Below, in pieces: positions 17,335 through 24,238 of a stretch of 64,000 nucleotides of DNA. The notes beneath the pieces are model-generated. The model saw only the letters and a program-made list of their open reading frames with translations, was not told the DNA's origin and searched no databases. A program made the translations under genes and the position numbers. Position 1 is the first letter of the stretch. Each line of letters starts with the position of its first letter. Origin of the DNA: Woronichinia naegeliana WA131 (lineage in GTDB: Bacteria > Cyanobacteriota > Cyanobacteriia > Cyanobacteriales > Microcystaceae); the NCBI GenBank assembly GCA_025370055.1, contig CP073041.1:6790272-6854271 (forward strand), in the 5' to 3' direction.

Positions 17335-18724
17335 GGGTGCGACTTTTAGTTGATGAAGGAAAAGAAAAGTGTTAACATGAGATGAAAAGTGACAAAGAGG
17401 AAACAATGATGACAGCAAAACTAATTAATGTAGAGGGTTCAAAGATAAAAATAGAACTAACATTAGAACTAAGTCGTTCAATGTTGGATACAGAAATAAA
17501 TATTCAAAAAGGCTTAAACGAAGTAGGTTGCATCGCCAGCAAAGAAGCCTTGAAATATTTAGATACAGATGGTTCACCCTTAAAAATCGGTGAAGAAATC
17601 TGGAAGAGTAAGGGAGAGCAACCGAAAGAATATCAAACACCTTATGGTGAGGTTATAGTGAATCGTCATGTATATCAGCGTTCACCTTTGAGGAAAAACG
17701 TATTGCCCCTTAGAAAGAGAAGCAAGGATAATCATAACATCAACGCCATTATTGGCAAAACAGGTATCCTCAAAAATGTCAGGGATGGCAGGCAAAGAGG
17801 TGAAAAATGATTTATTAGAAAATCATGGTAGAAAAGTAGCGCTATCCTATATCCAAAGATTGAGTGAAGCAGTAGGAAGTGTGGTACAGGCAAAAGAAGA
17901 AGCGTGGAGTTATGCCCCGCCCAAGGAGGATAGCCAAATTGCAACAGTGGGAATAGGATTAGATGGAACCTGTATGCTGATGTGTGAGGATGGCTACCGT
18001 GAAGCAATGGTGGGAACCGTTTCCCTATACGATAGTGAGGGAGAACGTCAACATACAATCTATCTAGGTGCGGCACCAGAGTATGGAAAAAAGAGTTTTC
18101 TAGAAAGATTAGAAAGAGAAATTGAGCGAGCGAAAAAACGTTATCCAGAGGCAACATTGGTCGGGATAGCAGACGGGGCAGAATCAAATTGGAAGTTTTT
18201 AGAAAAGCAAACGGAAGAACAGATATTAGATTTCTATCATGCCTCTGGTTACTTAGGTGCCTTGGCAGAAGCGTTGCATCCGAATACCGTGTCAAAACAA
18301 AAAGAATGGTTGACTGAAAATTGTCGAGAACTCAAGCATGAAAAAGGAAAAGCAGGAGAACTGCTAAATCTGATGAAAGAAGTCAAAGAAGAAAAAAGTC
18401 ATTCTAAGAATCTTACCGAGAAACTACAAGCGGCGATTACTTATTACGAGAATCATCAGCATCAAATGGATTATGCTGAATACTTAGAGAAAAAGTATCC
18501 GATTGGTTCAGGTGTTACGGAAGCAGCTTGTAAGACGTTGGTCAAACAACGATTATGTTGTTCAGGGATGCGATGGAAGGAAAAAGGAGCAGGAATTATT
18601 TTGAGCCTACGAGCTTTGGTATTGACCAAGGAACGATGGAGTCAATTTTGGGCAAAACTTGATCAATATGGGTTCCCTGTAGAACCCTGATTACAACAGC
18701 TTTTATCAACTAAAGGTCGCACCC
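17335..18724 (+). mobile_element. ISKra4-type insertion sequence in brnT
   Basis: A 1390-bp element with termini GGGTGCGACTTTTAGTTG and complement of CAACTAAAGGTCGCACCC. The 8-bp target AAGTCGAA is duplicated at 17327-17334 and 18725-18732. Confidence 0.85.
17382..18690 (+). pseudogene. ISKra4-family transposase, frame-disrupted
   Basis: The first frame (from about 17382, or ATG 17406) encodes the N-terminal part ending PYGEVIVNRHVYQRS. The second frame carries the conserved GKTYCPLEREARI, AKQVSSKMSGM, the catalytic region LVGIADGAESNWKFL and DFYHASGYLGALAEAL, and the C-terminal YPIGSGVTEAACKTLVKQR. The frames join near 17690-17700 but differ by +1, and no strong -1 slippery heptamer is seen, so a one-base mutation is the simplest reading. 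ISKra4 relatives do sometimes use frameshifting, so residual activity cannot be excluded. Opposite-strand ORFs are shadows. Confidence 0.8.
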
Positions 18725-18760
18725 AAGTCGAAGATAGAGTTTTAACCGTCCGCTTTACCT

Positions 18761-18972
18761 AGGGCTTGCTGAATAAGTCTGCAAATCGAACCTAGATGCC
18801 ACAGGGCGCGAAAAATGGTGACTTCAGAAATCAGTTTCCGATTTTAACCCACAATTTTCTAGCAAAGTGCATGGATTTTGAGCCTTCAAATGCCATAAGC
18901 TTGCACCTAATCGTGTTCAAAATGGCTGAAAAGCTTATCTGATAAAGGTTCTGCCTTTATTCGGCAAACCCT
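18761..18972. mobile_element. 212-bp MITE in brnT
   Basis: Termini AGGGCTTGCTGAATAAGT and TTTATTCGGCAAACCCT form inverted repeats. The 4-bp target ACCT is duplicated at 18757-18760 and 18973-18976. It is related along its length to the MITE at 10377-11815, in opposite orientation, and shares its ends with the IS at 32902-34590. Confidence 0.88.
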
Positions 18973-19036
18973 ACCTATCGTGGCAATGTAATTCGTATAT
19001 TTGGAGCCGCCGAATGGCGCAAAAGTCGAAAACTCT

Positions 19037-19270
19037 ATGAAAAACATAACTCCTGATCCCGCAGAACCCATTGGCGACCTCACCATCGTCAAAGATTTTT
19101 TGCCATCTCCAGAACAATTAGTCCCCAGAAAAACAACGGTACGAGTAACGATGGAATTTACCCAAGAAAGTATTGAATTTTTTAAGCGTGAAGCCAAAAA
19201 TCACAATGCCTCTTATCAAGCCATGATTCGTAATTTAGTAGATACCTACGCCAAACAACAACAGCAATAA
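19037..19270 (+). CDS. brnA: BrnA-type antitoxin
   Basis: A 77-residue antitoxin starting at ATG 19037, inside the last codons of brnT; the longer frame from 19001 is only brnT overlap. The C-terminal half is a ribbon-helix-helix: RKTTVRVTMEFTQESIEFFK followed by REAKNHNASYQAMIRNLVDTY. BrnA proteins bind BrnT and repress the operon. With brnT disrupted, this antitoxin has no partner here but could repress its promoter or buffer the intact BrnT at 5 kb (inference). The reading frame shows no damage. Confidence 0.85.
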   Translation: MKNITPDPAEPIGDLTIVKDFLPSPEQLVPRKTTVRVTMEFTQESIEFFKREAKNHNASYQAMIRNLVDTYAKQQQQ

Positions 19271-19326
19271 ATCTGGAAATGATTGAGTCTCAAAGTGCGA
19301 TCGCCTATTTCACCCCCAACACGCTC

Positions 19327-19419
19327 AAAAACTCAGTCACCACATCGTTGTTTTTTCATGGCACTCTTTAGCGGTGAATCTAACTGTTGTTATTCCCTCT
19401 CTTAACATCAGGCGATCGC
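19327..19419 (-). repeat. Direct repeat, right copy, bracketing brnTA
   Basis: Related to 17023-17116; see that entry. It lies 56 bases after brnA. Confidence 0.7.
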
Positions 19420-19429
19420 TCCTTTAACC

Positions 19430-19930
19430 CATGAGTAAAGACCCCTTAGCCGAAGCAGCCAGAGCAGAAATTACCGTTTTGGAGGCACACAGAAAACGGA
19501 GTTAACCGAAGTTAAACAGCGTCAACTGCTTTATATTCGCTCCCCGATTGACCGATGGAGGCTTACACTTCCTTGGTTCTAGGGTCTGGGACTTGCCTTT
19601 GTCCGTTTTCGCCTCCAATAATCAACTTCCTTGTGGTATCAATTACTGGAAACTTCCGAGTCCGTTCTAGCAATATTTCCTTTGTTTTTTAAAAAACAAG
19701 GAGGCGGGGAGTTCAAAATCCTCCCTTCTTGCAGGATACCGTCGGCAACATTGGTATTTGAGTGCAATACGACCCCATTATCTCTGGTAAACTGCTCCCC
19801 AGCGCGAGCCTTTTTAAGAGTCTCGAACTGAGAATCGAGTTGTGACGTATCAACACTTGTCAATTCCAACAATCGCGCAACCTACGCGGTTTGAAACTCA
19901 ATAACGATTGTAGCAAAAAAAAGGAGGGAA
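19430..19930. other. Unexplained segment without a supported gene
   Basis: A short frame from ATG 19431 (MSKDPLAEAARAEITVLEAH) stops after about 24 codons. The later part contains paired G/C-rich motifs such as GGAGGCGGGG and CCTCCC and several inverted repeats, with a 77-codon minus-strand ORF (19639-19872) that is not recognised and has no convincing ribosome site. It could be a decayed mobile element or a structured RNA. Confidence 0.35.
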
Positions 19931-19934
19931 TTCT

Positions 19935-20047
19935 GGCGTTGCTTAATCAGGGTATGAAATAGAATTTTGCATACATCTAGAAACCAGTGTGAGTCAATGT
20001 TTTAAAAATTGCATCTTTAGAGATTCATACCTCAAGTCAGCAACGCC
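19935..20047. mobile_element. GGCGTTGC-type MITE, about 113 bp
   Basis: The left end GGCGTTGCTTAATCAGG with TATGAA pairs with the complement of the right end (TTCATACCTCAAGTCAGCAA then CGCC). It is non-coding. A solo copy of the left end is at 13523-13546. Confidence 0.65.
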
Positions 20048-20080
20048 TAATTTGCATTGGCTACGATTTGAAGATTAGGA

Positions 20081-20150
20081 GTTGTGTTTTATTGTAGCAA
20101 GCTTGTTATAGGCGATCGCCTAGTTATCTTATGGTTAAAAGGGCGATCGC
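20081..20150 (+). repeat. Intergenic repeat, copy a (TA island)
   Basis: Reads TTGTAGCAAGCTTGTTATAG then GCGATCGCC, TATCTTATGGTTAA and another GCGATCGC. It belongs to a five-copy family also at 20925, 22125, 23273 and 24095, each between TA modules. Confidence 0.75.
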
Positions 20151-20227
20151 TGACTTCTAGGATAATTTAAGGTTGTCAGGTCAGTATAATAATATTGACT
20201 CTCGGCTCACAGTTTGGTAATAATTTT

Positions 20228-20554
20228 ATGACGCTACAAAGTTTAGAACCGCAATTACTCTCTTTAAGCCAAAATGAAAAAACGCGGGCAATTCAGATAT
20301 TGGCTCAAAGTCTTGGCAATCCTTGGCGGGGCATTCAGAAAACCTTGGAGGTATGTGGTGGCGATGCCTGTATTGGTTCAACTCGTATTTCTGTGTGGGT
20401 TTTAGTTAATGCTCGCAATCTTGGTATTAGTGAATCTCAACTTTTAAAAGATTATCCCACTCTATCGGTGGGTGATTTAGCAAATGCTTGGTTTTATGCT
20501 TCTATGTATCCCGAAGAAATTGCTTTAGCGATTAAGGAGAATGAAGAAGCCTAA
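20228..20554 (+). CDS. DUF433 antitoxin
   Basis: A 108-residue DUF433 protein, start ATG 20228 (the longer frame lacks support). After a helical N-terminus it carries the family signature CGGDACIGSTRISVWVLVNA followed by a helix-turn-helix (LGISESQLLKDYPTLSVGDLANAWFYA) and an acidic C-terminal tail. DUF433 proteins are antitoxins for DUF5615 PIN-like toxins. The stop overlaps the next start (TAATG), giving a two-gene operon. A close paralogue, with a damaged toxin, is at 21775-22104 on the other strand. Confidence 0.85.
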   Translation: MTLQSLEPQLLSLSQNEKTRAIQILAQSLGNPWRGIQKTLEVCGGDACIGSTRISVWVLVNARNLGISESQLLKDYPTLSVGDLANAWFYASMYPEEIALAIKENEEA

Positions 20555-20895
20555 TGGTTCGTTTCTATGCAGATGAGCAGTTTCCCTATGAGGTTGTAGA
20601 GCATTTACGCAATTTTGGGCATGATGTGCTTACTGTCCAAGAGGCGGGAAACGCTAATTTGAAAATTCCCGACGATCTCGTTCTTGAATTTGCGGCTATT
20701 AATAGGCGTGTCATGCTAACTTTAAATCGCAAGGATTTTAAGCGTTTGCATAGATCGGTTCCCGATCATGCTGGAATTATTATTTGTACAGATGACGGAG
20801 ATAGAATGGCACTAGCGAAGAGAATTCATGCAGCTATTTTGGCAGACGAGATATTGCTAGGTAAATTGGTTAGTGTGGTGCGTCCAATGAAATAG
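20554..20895 (+). CDS. DUF5615 PIN-like toxin
   Basis: A 113-residue PIN-like protein of the DUF5615 family, predicted ribonuclease toxin. The N-terminal strand carries the first acidic pair (RFYADEQFPYEVVEHLRNFG), followed by HDVLTVQEAG, then LTLNRKDFKRLH with the conserved acidic and basic residues, and HAGIIICTDD. All core elements are intact. It is translationally coupled to the DUF433 antitoxin. Repeat copies a and b bracket the pair. Confidence 0.85.
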   Translation: MVRFYADEQFPYEVVEHLRNFGHDVLTVQEAGNANLKIPDDLVLEFAAINRRVMLTLNRKDFKRLHRSVPDHAGIIICTDDGDRMALAKRIHAAILADEILLGKLVSVVRPMK

Positions 20896-20924
20896 GCGAT
20901 CACGTTTTTAATTGAGATTGGGAA

Positions 20925-20970
20925 GGGTAATCGCCTTGTTATCTCATGGTTAAGCACATAAGCGATCGCG
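20925..20970 (+). repeat. Intergenic repeat, copy b (TA island)
   Basis: GGGTAATCGCCTTGTTATCT then CATGGTTAAGCACATA and GCGATCGCG. It follows the DUF5615 toxin and is a diverged copy of the family described at 20081. Confidence 0.7.
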
Positions 20971-21030
20971 CTATATTTTCGAGGACTGCTGTGAAGGTCA
21001 TGGGTGGGGACTAAGGGTTTTCTATTCTAG

Positions 21031-21594
21031 TTAAAATACAATCCCTTCGTAGATAAGCTCGATCGCAAACTCAAATTCAAGACTTAATAGGGTAATTGTC
21101 TCGCCAGCAATATAGGGATAATACAGCCACATTCTGCCTTCGCCGCGTGTGTAACGCTCTACTGATATTTTGTCGGAGTTGATGAGTAGATACTCTTGTA
21201 AGGTGGGGATGGTGAGATAGTTGGTGAATTTCTCACCTCGATCTCTCGCACTGGTTCCTGGAGAAAGAACTTCGGCAGTTATTGTAGGACTTTGGATAAA
21301 TTTACGCGCGTTGAGATCTTGAGGATCGCAACTAACCACGACATCAGGATAGTAATAGGGGTTATTAGTTGCAACTTGTACTTTGACATCAGCGACGTTG
21401 ATGCGACATCCGCGTGATCGCACTTTGGGATATAAAGTTCTGTAGAGGTTGAGGGTGATGTCATTATGAGCAAGTGTGCCGCCTGTCATGGCGAATACTT
21501 CACCATTGATATATGCATGGCGCAGATCTTGCTGGGGTTCCCATTCAAGATATTCTTTTATGGACATTCTGGGTTGTTGAGATATGGCAAGCAT
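21031..21594 (-). CDS. Uma2-family (DUF820) nuclease-like protein
   Basis: A 187-residue Uma2 protein with a PD-(D/E)xK-like core. The N-terminus has the family opening SIKEYLEWEPQQDLRHAYIN then GEVFAMTGGTLAHNDI. The core has YYYPDVVVSCD, AEVLSPGTSARDRGEKFTNY (the conserved E...S..T..D..K region) and LQEYLLINSDKISVERYTR. Uma2 genes occur in tens of copies in cyanobacteria and their role is unknown. It sits in the TA island without an obvious partner. The next upstream gene on the same strand is the DUF433/DUF5615 pair, whose truncated toxin ends just before it. Confidence 0.85.
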   Translation of the reverse strand: MLAISQQPRMSIKEYLEWEPQQDLRHAYINGEVFAMTGGTLAHNDITLNLYRTLYPKVRSRGCRINVADVKVQVATNNPYYYPDVVVSCDPQDLNARKFIQSPTITAEVLSPGTSARDRGEKFTNYLTIPTLQEYLLINSDKISVERYTRGEGRMWLYYPYIAGETITLLSLEFEFAIELIYEGIVF

Positions 21595-21615
21595 ATTTTT
21601 CTCTTTGCCTAAGAT

Positions 21616-21771
21616 TCAAGACCAATGAATTATTTTTAGTGTCACAATTTGGTTAATGGCGATCGCTCTTACCTTGCCAGCTTCTTGGACTGTCAGAACG
21701 TCATGTCCCATATTCCGAAGTAGTTGGCTGACTGCTCGTGGAAATTGTTCGTCTGCATATAGTCGTGCCAT
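21616..21771 (-). pseudogene. DUF5615 PIN-like toxin, truncated
   Basis: The first 40 or so codons encode ARLYADEQFPRAVSQLLRNM then GHDVLTVQEAGK, clearly homologous to the DUF5615 toxin at 20554. The homology then stops and the frame ends after a short unrelated tail at 21616. The C-terminal two thirds, including the remaining active-site residues, are absent. The intact DUF433 antitoxin gene lies 3 bases upstream. This is a toxin-dead, antitoxin-alive module. Confidence 0.75.
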
Positions 21772-21774
21772 TGG

Positions 21775-22104
21775 TTAGGCTGCCTCGTTATTTGCAAGAA
21801 TTACGGCGGTAATTTCTTCGGGATAGGCTTCGGCATAAGTCCAGGCATTGACGAGATCGGCGGCGGTGATGTGGGGATAGTCTTGTAGGAGTTGGGCTTC
21901 GGTGATGCCAAGTTGTTGGGCTTCGACTAGTAACCAAACTGCTATTCGGGTTCCTGCAATGCAAGCTTCGCCACCACAAACGCCTGCTGTTTTGGTAATT
22001 CCTTTGCCGCTTTTGTTTAGGGTTTTGGTGAGACGTTGCACGATCGCTGCTCGGTCGGCGAGTGATATATTGAGAAGTTGATGTTCGATTTCTTGAATGG
22101 TCAT
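21775..22104 (-). CDS. DUF433 antitoxin (partner truncated)
   Basis: A 109-residue DUF433 protein with CGGEACIAGTRIAVWLLVEA, the helix-turn-helix LGITEAQLLQDYPHITAADL, and an acidic tail. It is clearly paralogous to the antitoxin at 20228-20554. The DUF5615 partner downstream is truncated. The gene itself is intact; it may still repress its promoter or neutralise the related toxin at 20554 (inference). Confidence 0.85.
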   Translation of the reverse strand: MTIQEIEHQLLNISLADRAAIVQRLTKTLNKSGKGITKTAGVCGGEACIAGTRIAVWLLVEAQQLGITEAQLLQDYPHITAADLVNAWTYAEAYPEEITAVILANNEAA

Positions 22105-22124
22105 AGCGATTTTAGTTGATTAGA

Positions 22125-22190
22125 ACTGTGTTTATTGTAGCAATCTGGTGAAGGGCGATCGCCTTGTCATCTTCTGGTTAAGTGCATAGG
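22125..22190 (+). repeat. Intergenic repeat, copy c (TA island)
   Basis: TTTATTGTAGCAATCTGGTG then GGGCGATCGCC and TCTTCTGGTTAAGTGCATAG; a member of the five-copy family. Confidence 0.7.
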
Positions 22191-22201
22191 TTGTCATAGC
22201 T

Positions 22202-22376
22202 CTAGTCTTTTGGTAAGCCTAAATCGGGTAAATTTTTAACAATTTGAACAGCTTCTAAACTAATAGTAATCACTTTTTTGATGAGTCGCACGATATATTT
22301 CATCGTCTAAAGGGTTAGGATCGTTGACAACACCGCTCAATTTTCTACGAGCAAAATAAATCTTTGCTTTCTCCAT
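22202..22376 (-). pseudogene. Small frameshifted gene of unknown function
   Basis: From ATG 22376 the minus strand reads MEKAKIYFARRKLSGVVNDP then NPLDDEIYRATH and soon stops. A second frame overlapping at a six-A tract continues ITISLEAVQIVKNLPDLGLP and KD to a stop at 22202. The two may have been one gene of about 58 codons split by a one-base indel. The family is not recognised. It lies directly downstream of the ParDE-type pair. Confidence 0.35.
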
Positions 22377-22383
22377 AAACTAA

Positions 22384-22704
22384 TTAACGTTTATCAATAG
22401 AGTTATCTAAAATATCTTGGAATAAAACTTTTAAGTCCCTACTGCCATGAATGACTCGAATAATTTTAATACCATTTTCAGCAGGATAGTAAAAAATAAT
22501 ATAGTCATCTATCACAAATCCTCGTAAATCAGGATCGAGCCAGGCGTAACTCTTGGACATACTCGGAAAAGAAGAAGCTAGCTTGCATTTCTCTCGCACC
22601 TCATCAAACCATTGACTAGCCAATCTTGGGTGAGTTTGGGCAAGAAATTCACAAATTTCTTCAATTTCTTCTATTGCCAAATCAGAAAAGCTATAATAAC
22701 TCAT
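22384..22704 (-). CDS. RelE/ParE-family toxin
   Basis: A 106-residue ParE/RelE superfamily toxin: SFSDLAIEEIEEICEFLAQT, then HPRLASQWFDEVREKCKLAS and SFPSMSKSYAWLDPDLRGF, with the C-terminal strands DYIIFYYPAENGIKIIRVIH. The order of strand, helix hairpin and sheet is typical of plasmid-stabilisation ParE proteins. It starts 2 bases after the upstream antitoxin gene. Length is normal and there is no damage. Confidence 0.85.
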   Translation of the reverse strand: MSYYSFSDLAIEEIEEICEFLAQTHPRLASQWFDEVREKCKLASSFPSMSKSYAWLDPDLRGFVIDDYIIFYYPAENGIKIIRVIHGSRDLKVLFQDILDNSIDKR

Positions 22705-22706
22705 AC

Positions 22707-22964
22707 CTAATTACCTTTCATCTGTTTTAATTTCTCCTCAAGGCGTTGAAAAACAACTTCTCCATCAGTTATTTTGCCTTCTTCCATTTGCTGTTTACCT
22801 TCTAAGATTTTCTCGCGTAACCAAATGATTTCTTGTTCCTTTTGTTCATTTTCTTCCAAAAGTTGAAAAGCAGTAGCCAATAACTCCTCAGTGCTTTTGT
22901 ACTTACCTTGTTGAAGCTTATCCATGATAAATTTTTCTTGCTCTTGTTTTAGTGTAATAGACAT
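22707..22964 (-). CDS. ParD-type ribbon-helix-helix antitoxin
   Basis: An 85-residue antitoxin starting at ATG 22964, which has TTAGGAACAAAG about 7 bases upstream; the longer TTG start is not supported. The N-terminus SITLKQEQEKFIMDKLQQGK followed by YKSTEELLATAFQLLEE is a ParD/CopG ribbon-helix-helix. The C-terminal half is a long charged helix (EILEGKQQMEEGKITDGEVVFQRL) that would wrap the toxin. It precedes the toxin gene by 2 bases, so the pair forms a single operon with probable autoregulation. Confidence 0.85.
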   Translation of the reverse strand: MSITLKQEQEKFIMDKLQQGKYKSTEELLATAFQLLEENEQKEQEIIWLREKILEGKQQMEEGKITDGEVVFQRLEEKLKQMKGN

Positions 22965-23092
22965 AAGCTTTGTTCCTAACAATAAAGTTTAAGATAGAAG
23001 TGTAAACGTTGCACTTCTGAGATTATGGAGACGGCGACGAGGATTTTCTAACGAATATATTAACACTAACTCCTACCTGAATGCCAAAAACA

Positions 23093-23251
23093 TTATGAGT
23101 CGTTCCCGATAATTTGGCGATCTTCCTGGTAAGAGATTGTTTCTGGGGTGGGAATGTCTTGAAGTAATCGCTCTAGGGTTTCAGGGAGTTGCTCGCCTAG
23201 TTGTTGTAGTTTTTCGCCAGGGCGATCGGGGACTTCTAGGATGATTTGCAT
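23093..23251 (-). CDS. Small antitoxin-like protein, orphan
   Basis: A 52-residue ORF beginning MQIILEVPDRPGEKLQQLGE and continuing QLPETLERLLQDI. This resembles short antitoxins that accompany PIN or other toxins in cyanobacteria (a strand, then an amphipathic helix). Its ATG is preceded by a T/A-rich leader with a weak GGAGAT-like site some distance upstream. No toxin gene lies immediately downstream, so it appears orphaned. The assignment is by pattern only. Confidence 0.5.
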   Translation of the reverse strand: MQIILEVPDRPGEKLQQLGEQLPETLERLLQDIPTPETISYQEDRQIIGNDS

Positions 23252-23272
23252 GGTTTGTGATTTGGAGATTGT

Positions 23273-23348
23273 AAGTTGTGTTTATTGTAGCAAGCTTGTT
23301 ATAGGCGATCGCCTAGTTATCTCATGGTTAAGTTTATACGCGATCGCG
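23273..23348 (+). repeat. Intergenic repeat, copy d (TA island)
   Basis: Nearly identical to copy a: TTGTAGCAAGCTTGTTATAG, GCGATCGCC, TATCTCATGGTTAAG, then CGCGATCGCG. Confidence 0.78.
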
Positions 23349-23449
23349 TTTGTTTTGACGGAATATGATCCTTATTGCTTGAGGTAACATAAGACAATTT
23401 GTTACAATCTTGTGTAAGTTCATTTAGTTCATTTTATGGTTTAAACTGT

Positions 23450-23671
23450 ATGACTTTTCAGAAACTTCACGAACAAGTACTAATGCTTCCTGAAGATGAT
23501 CGTTGGGAATTAATCGATATCTTAATGAAATCTCTGCGGTCAAAACCTGCATTGATGAATAAATACAAGGGCATTGCATCAAGTTTAGTGGGTATTGCGA
23601 AGATTGATGCGCCTGCACCTACGGATGAAGAGGTTAAATCTATTTTAGAAACAAGGCTCTTGCAGAAGTAA
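23450..23671 (+). CDS. VapB-type antitoxin
   Basis: A 73-residue protein starting at ATG 23450. The N-terminus TFQKLHEQVLMLPEDDRWEL followed by IDILMKSLRSKP is the common cyanobacterial antitoxin helix pattern, and the C-terminus DAPAPTDEEVKSILETRL is acidic. The stop overlaps the ATG of a PIN-domain toxin by one base (TAATG), the standard VapBC coupling. Neutralisation of that toxin is inferred from the position. Confidence 0.75.
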   Translation: MTFQKLHEQVLMLPEDDRWELIDILMKSLRSKPALMNKYKGIASSLVGIAKIDAPAPTDEEVKSILETRLLQK

Positions 23672-24084
23672 TGAAGGTCTTATTTGATACAAATGTCATA
23701 CTAGATGCGGTGTTGGCGCGTGTTCCCTTTGTCGAAAATGCGGCGTATCTTTTAGAGTCTGTGGAACTAGGCAGGATTCAAGGGTTTATCTCTGCTACGA
23801 CTGTTACGGATATTCACTATCTGGTAAAGCGTCATACTAAAAGCACAGAAATAGCGATCGCTATGATCTCAAAGTTATTGATTTTGATGGAAATTTGTGC
23901 GGTAGATCGCGGGGTAATCCAACAAGCGGTGGATTTGGGGTTGACTGATTTTGAGGACGCTGTGCAGGTTGCGGCGGCAATGAGGGCAAGTTTAGATGCG
24001 ATCGTTACTCGTGATGTTGCGGGGTTTGTCGGTTCTCCAATTCTGATTATGTCGCCTGATGAGCTGGTGAAGCAGCTAAGTTAA
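23671..24084 (+). CDS. VapC-type PIN-domain ribonuclease toxin
   Basis: A 137-residue PIN-domain protein. The first strand carries the catalytic Asp (KVLFDTNVILDAVLARVP, D6). The second acidic position is in the VTDIHYLVKRH helix region, and the third and fourth in LTDFEDAVQVAAAMRASLDA and IVTRDVAGF. This is the four-acidic-residue arrangement of VapC toxins, Mg-dependent RNases that often cut tRNA or rRNA. The gene is intact, coupled to the antitoxin upstream, and bracketed by repeat copies d and e. Confidence 0.88.
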   Translation: MKVLFDTNVILDAVLARVPFVENAAYLLESVELGRIQGFISATTVTDIHYLVKRHTKSTEIAIAMISKLLILMEICAVDRGVIQQAVDLGLTDFEDAVQVAAAMRASLDAIVTRDVAGFVGSPILIMSPDELVKQLS

Positions 24085-24094
24085 ATCATTGTCG

Positions 24095-24150
24095 TAAGTT
24101 TGTCAAAGGCGATCGCCTATCTCATGGTTAAGCGCATAGACGATCACTTT
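24095..24150 (+). repeat. Intergenic repeat, copy e (TA island)
   Basis: TTTGTCAAAGGCGATCGCC then TATCTCATGGTTAAGCGCAT and CGATCAC; last member of the family, just downstream of vapC. Confidence 0.7.
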
Positions 24151-24238
24151 TATCATATTCCTTGTTAAAATTGTAATCTTGGATCTGAAATTGCGAAATG
24201 CTAGTGATAAAAATTTAGAATAGAATTTTTATCAAGTG

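Larger units (their letters stand above)
17164..19056 (+). pseudogene. brnT: brnT toxin gene interrupted by an IS and a MITE
   Basis: The first 57 codons (17164-17334) encode the BrnT N-terminus: FDWDAQRNADNRAKHGVDFE and FLDPHRLIVHD. An ISKra4-type element then interrupts it after an 8-bp duplicated target. The frame resumes at 18733 with DRVLTVRFT, is interrupted again by a 212-bp MITE, and resumes at 18977 with YRGNVIRIFGAAEWRKSRKL to a stop at 19054-19056. Removing both elements and one copy of each duplication gives 279 bases, an open frame of 92 residues, one less than the intact BrnT at 4984-5265. The toxin was functional-looking before the insertions. brnA overlaps its end by 20 bases and remains open. 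Confidence 0.88.

Noticed and set aside
17732-18295. Minus-strand ORF of 187 codons
   Set aside because: Antisense to the ISKra4-type transposase, whose conserved motifs are clearly on the plus strand.
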